Assembly: GCA_965221455.1 (NCBI GenBank) | Contig: OZ244890.1 | Location: 1,054,001 to 1,118,000, forward strand | DNA length: 64,000 bases | Source: SMWN01 sp965221455 | GTDB lineage: Bacteria > Pseudomonadota > Gammaproteobacteria > Eutrophobiales > Eutrophobiaceae | Direction: 5' to 3' | Shown here: in pieces, positions 62,826 through 64,000 of the stretch | Position numbering within the stretch: the stretch's first letter is position 1 | Layout: each line of letters starts with the position of its first letter | Program-made: the position numbers and the translations under genes | Notes under the pieces: model-generated | What the model saw: the letters and a program-made list of their open reading frames with translations, nothing else | Database searches by the model: none | Told to the model about the DNA's origin: nothing

Positions 62826-64000
62826 ATGAATCATCCAAGACAGGCAAACAAACTGCAGGATCGAGTATCGCAGCTGTACGAACTACTCACAAGCGAGTCA
62901 CGTGATCGCGTTCGCGATTTGTTGGCGGATATGCATGCTTCCGAGATTGCGGATTTTCTGGAAGGCTTACCAAGTAGCCCCCGTAAAATAGTCTGGAGCC
63001 TGATTGATCCTAAAAGGGAAGGCGACGTCCTTTCCCACCTCCAGAATGCCGTTCGCAGCGAACATCTTGAGCAAATGCATCCGCAAGAAGTTGCAGAGGC
63101 CACCAAAGATCTTGCAACCGATGATGTCACTGACATCATCCAGGATCTGCCGGAAGATGTTCAGGATAGCGTGTTGCGATCCATGGATGAGCAAAACAGA
63201 TCACGCCTGACCTCGGCACTATCCTACCCGGAAGATACCGCAGGCGGATTGATGAATACCGATGTCATTTCAATACGTGCCAATGTTCCGCTGGATGTTG
63301 TCATGCGTTACCTGAGACTTTTGGAAAATATTCCGGAAAAAACAGATAACCTGATGGTCATCGACAGAGAAAACCGGTATTTAGGCACGCTTTCAGTGAT
63401 CAATATTCTGATCGGGAAGCCGGAATCAAGTGTCGGCGAATTAATGCAGGCAGAAATCGGGATCTCCGCCGATCTATCCGCCAGGGAAGTCGCTAAAGTC
63501 TTCGAGCAACGTGATCTCGTTTCCGCTGCAGTCGTTAATAGCAAAAATATATTGCTCGGACGTATTACGGTTGATGACGTCGTTGATGTGATTCAGGAAG
63601 AAGCCGAACACACCGTCAGAAGCATGGCCGGCCTGGGCGATGAAAACATGTTTGCACCTATTTTTTCCAGCGCCAAACATAGAGCCGTCTGGCTGGGCAT
63701 TAATCTGGCAACCGCCTTTCTTGCCGCCTGGGTTATTGGCCGTTTTGAAGACACCATAGAACAACTGGTAGCACTTGCGGTTCTCATGCCTATCGTCGCA
63801 GGCATGGGGGGTGTCGCCGGTAGCCAGACCTTAACCATCGCCATTCGTGGCATCGCCATAGGTCAGTTGACTAAAAGTAATGCCGGAGCACTCATGTTAA
63901 AAGAAGCGGCGGTGGGGATCCTGAACGGCTTAATATGGGCCTGCGTGGTGTCGGTTATTGTTGTTTTCTGGTTTGATGATATTTCGCTGGGTTTTATCAT
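62826..64000 (+). CDS. mgtE: magnesium transporter MgtE (truncated by window end)
   Basis: At least 391 residues; the gene runs off the window. The N-terminal MgtE domain contains LADMHASEIADFLEGL and HPQEVAEATKDLATDDVTDI, then EDTAGGLMNTDVISI opens a CBS pair. The membrane part starts near AVWLGINLATAFLAAWVIG and includes LMPIVAGMGGVAGSQTLTIA, the ion-path motif. The frame reads through to position 64000 without a stop. It is the usual gene after the rpoN-PTS cluster. No M-box riboswitch is visible in the 119 bases upstream. Confidence 0.94.
   Translation, partial: MNHPRQANKLQDRVSQLYELLTSESRDRVRDLLADMHASEIADFLEGLPSSPRKIVWSLIDPKREGDVLSHLQNAVRSEHLEQMHPQEVAEATKDLATDDVTDIIQDLPEDVQDSVLRSMDEQNRSRLTSALSYPEDTAGGLMNTDVISIRANVPLDVVMRYLRLLENIPEKTDNLMVIDRENRYLGTLSVINILIGKPESSVGELMQAEIGISADLSAREVAKVFEQRDLVSAAVVNSKNILLGRITVDDVVDVIQEEAEHTVRSMAGLGDENMFAPIFSSAKHRAVWLGINLATAFLAAWVIGRFEDTIEQLVALAVLMPIVAGMGGVAGSQTLTIAIRGIAIGQLTKSNAGALMLKEAAVGILNGLIWACVVSVIVVFWFDDISLGFI

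Overview
The window is a chromosomal segment of a non-enteric gammaproteobacterium, probably a sulfur oxidiser. Gene order points to this: proC-yggT, a pyrE/slmA/dut/coaBC/radC/rpmBG/mutM block, aspS-yebC-ruvCAB-ybgC-tolQRAB-pal-cpoB-queEC, and kdsDC-lptCAB-rpoN-hpf-ptsN-(hprK)-rapZ-PTS-mgtE. SoxYZ and a pyrophosphate-type phosphofructokinase fit a thiotrophic, possibly autotrophic life, but no other sox or carbon-fixation gene lies here, so this is inference. The genome is moderately AT-rich. Two stretches stand out in composition: a GC-rich giant surface-protein gene (about 1.85-6.3 kb) and an AT-rich dcm-vsr island (about 21.7-24.0 kb).

Layout: 0-7 kb holds proC-yggT, a pair of GC-rich dispersed repeats, a secreted protein of about 1458 residues (Ig-like domains, eight Calx-beta-like repeats, two Ca-binding dockerin-like repeats) and a DUF4426 gene. 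7-15.7 kb holds an exonuclease III/Crc-family gene divergent from pyrE, a DUF4124 protein, slmA, phosphomannomutase with a separate membrane sensor-like partner, dut, coaBC, radC, rpmB and rpmG. 15.8-21.5 kb holds a four-gene ABC/GldG-like/DUF4340 operon, mutM and a hydrolase. 21.5-24.2 kb is the dcm-vsr island. 24.2-28.1 kb has PPi-PFK, bepA, soxYZ and tRNA-Lys. 28.3-33.4 kb has an FmdB-type protein, aspS, nadA and a fic gene preceded by a 41-bp tandem repeat. 33.5-44.3 kb has yebC-ruvCA, an inserted PD-(D/E)XK-like gene, ruvB, ybgC, the complete Tol-Pal system and queE-queC. 44.5-50.5 kb (minus strand) has a DEAD-box helicase, a two-sensor MltF-like lytic transglycosylase, murU and amgK. 50.7-62 kb is one long plus-strand run from a Na+/Ca2+ exchanger through Kdo synthesis, Lpt, RpoN, Hpf and a regulatory PTS with HPr kinase. 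The window ends with a frameshifted methyltransferase and the start of mgtE.

Cell-envelope functions dominate: LPS precursor supply and transport, outer-membrane tethering (Tol-Pal), outer-membrane quality control (BepA), and peptidoglycan turnover and MurNAc recycling. The PTS genes have no sugar permease and form a signalling cascade next to rpoN. The most promising less-described items are the predicted nuclease gene splitting ruvA from ruvB, the repeat array in front of fic, the split sensor/phosphomannomutase pair, the MltF homologue with a duplicated sensor domain and the giant Calx-beta/dockerin-like protein.
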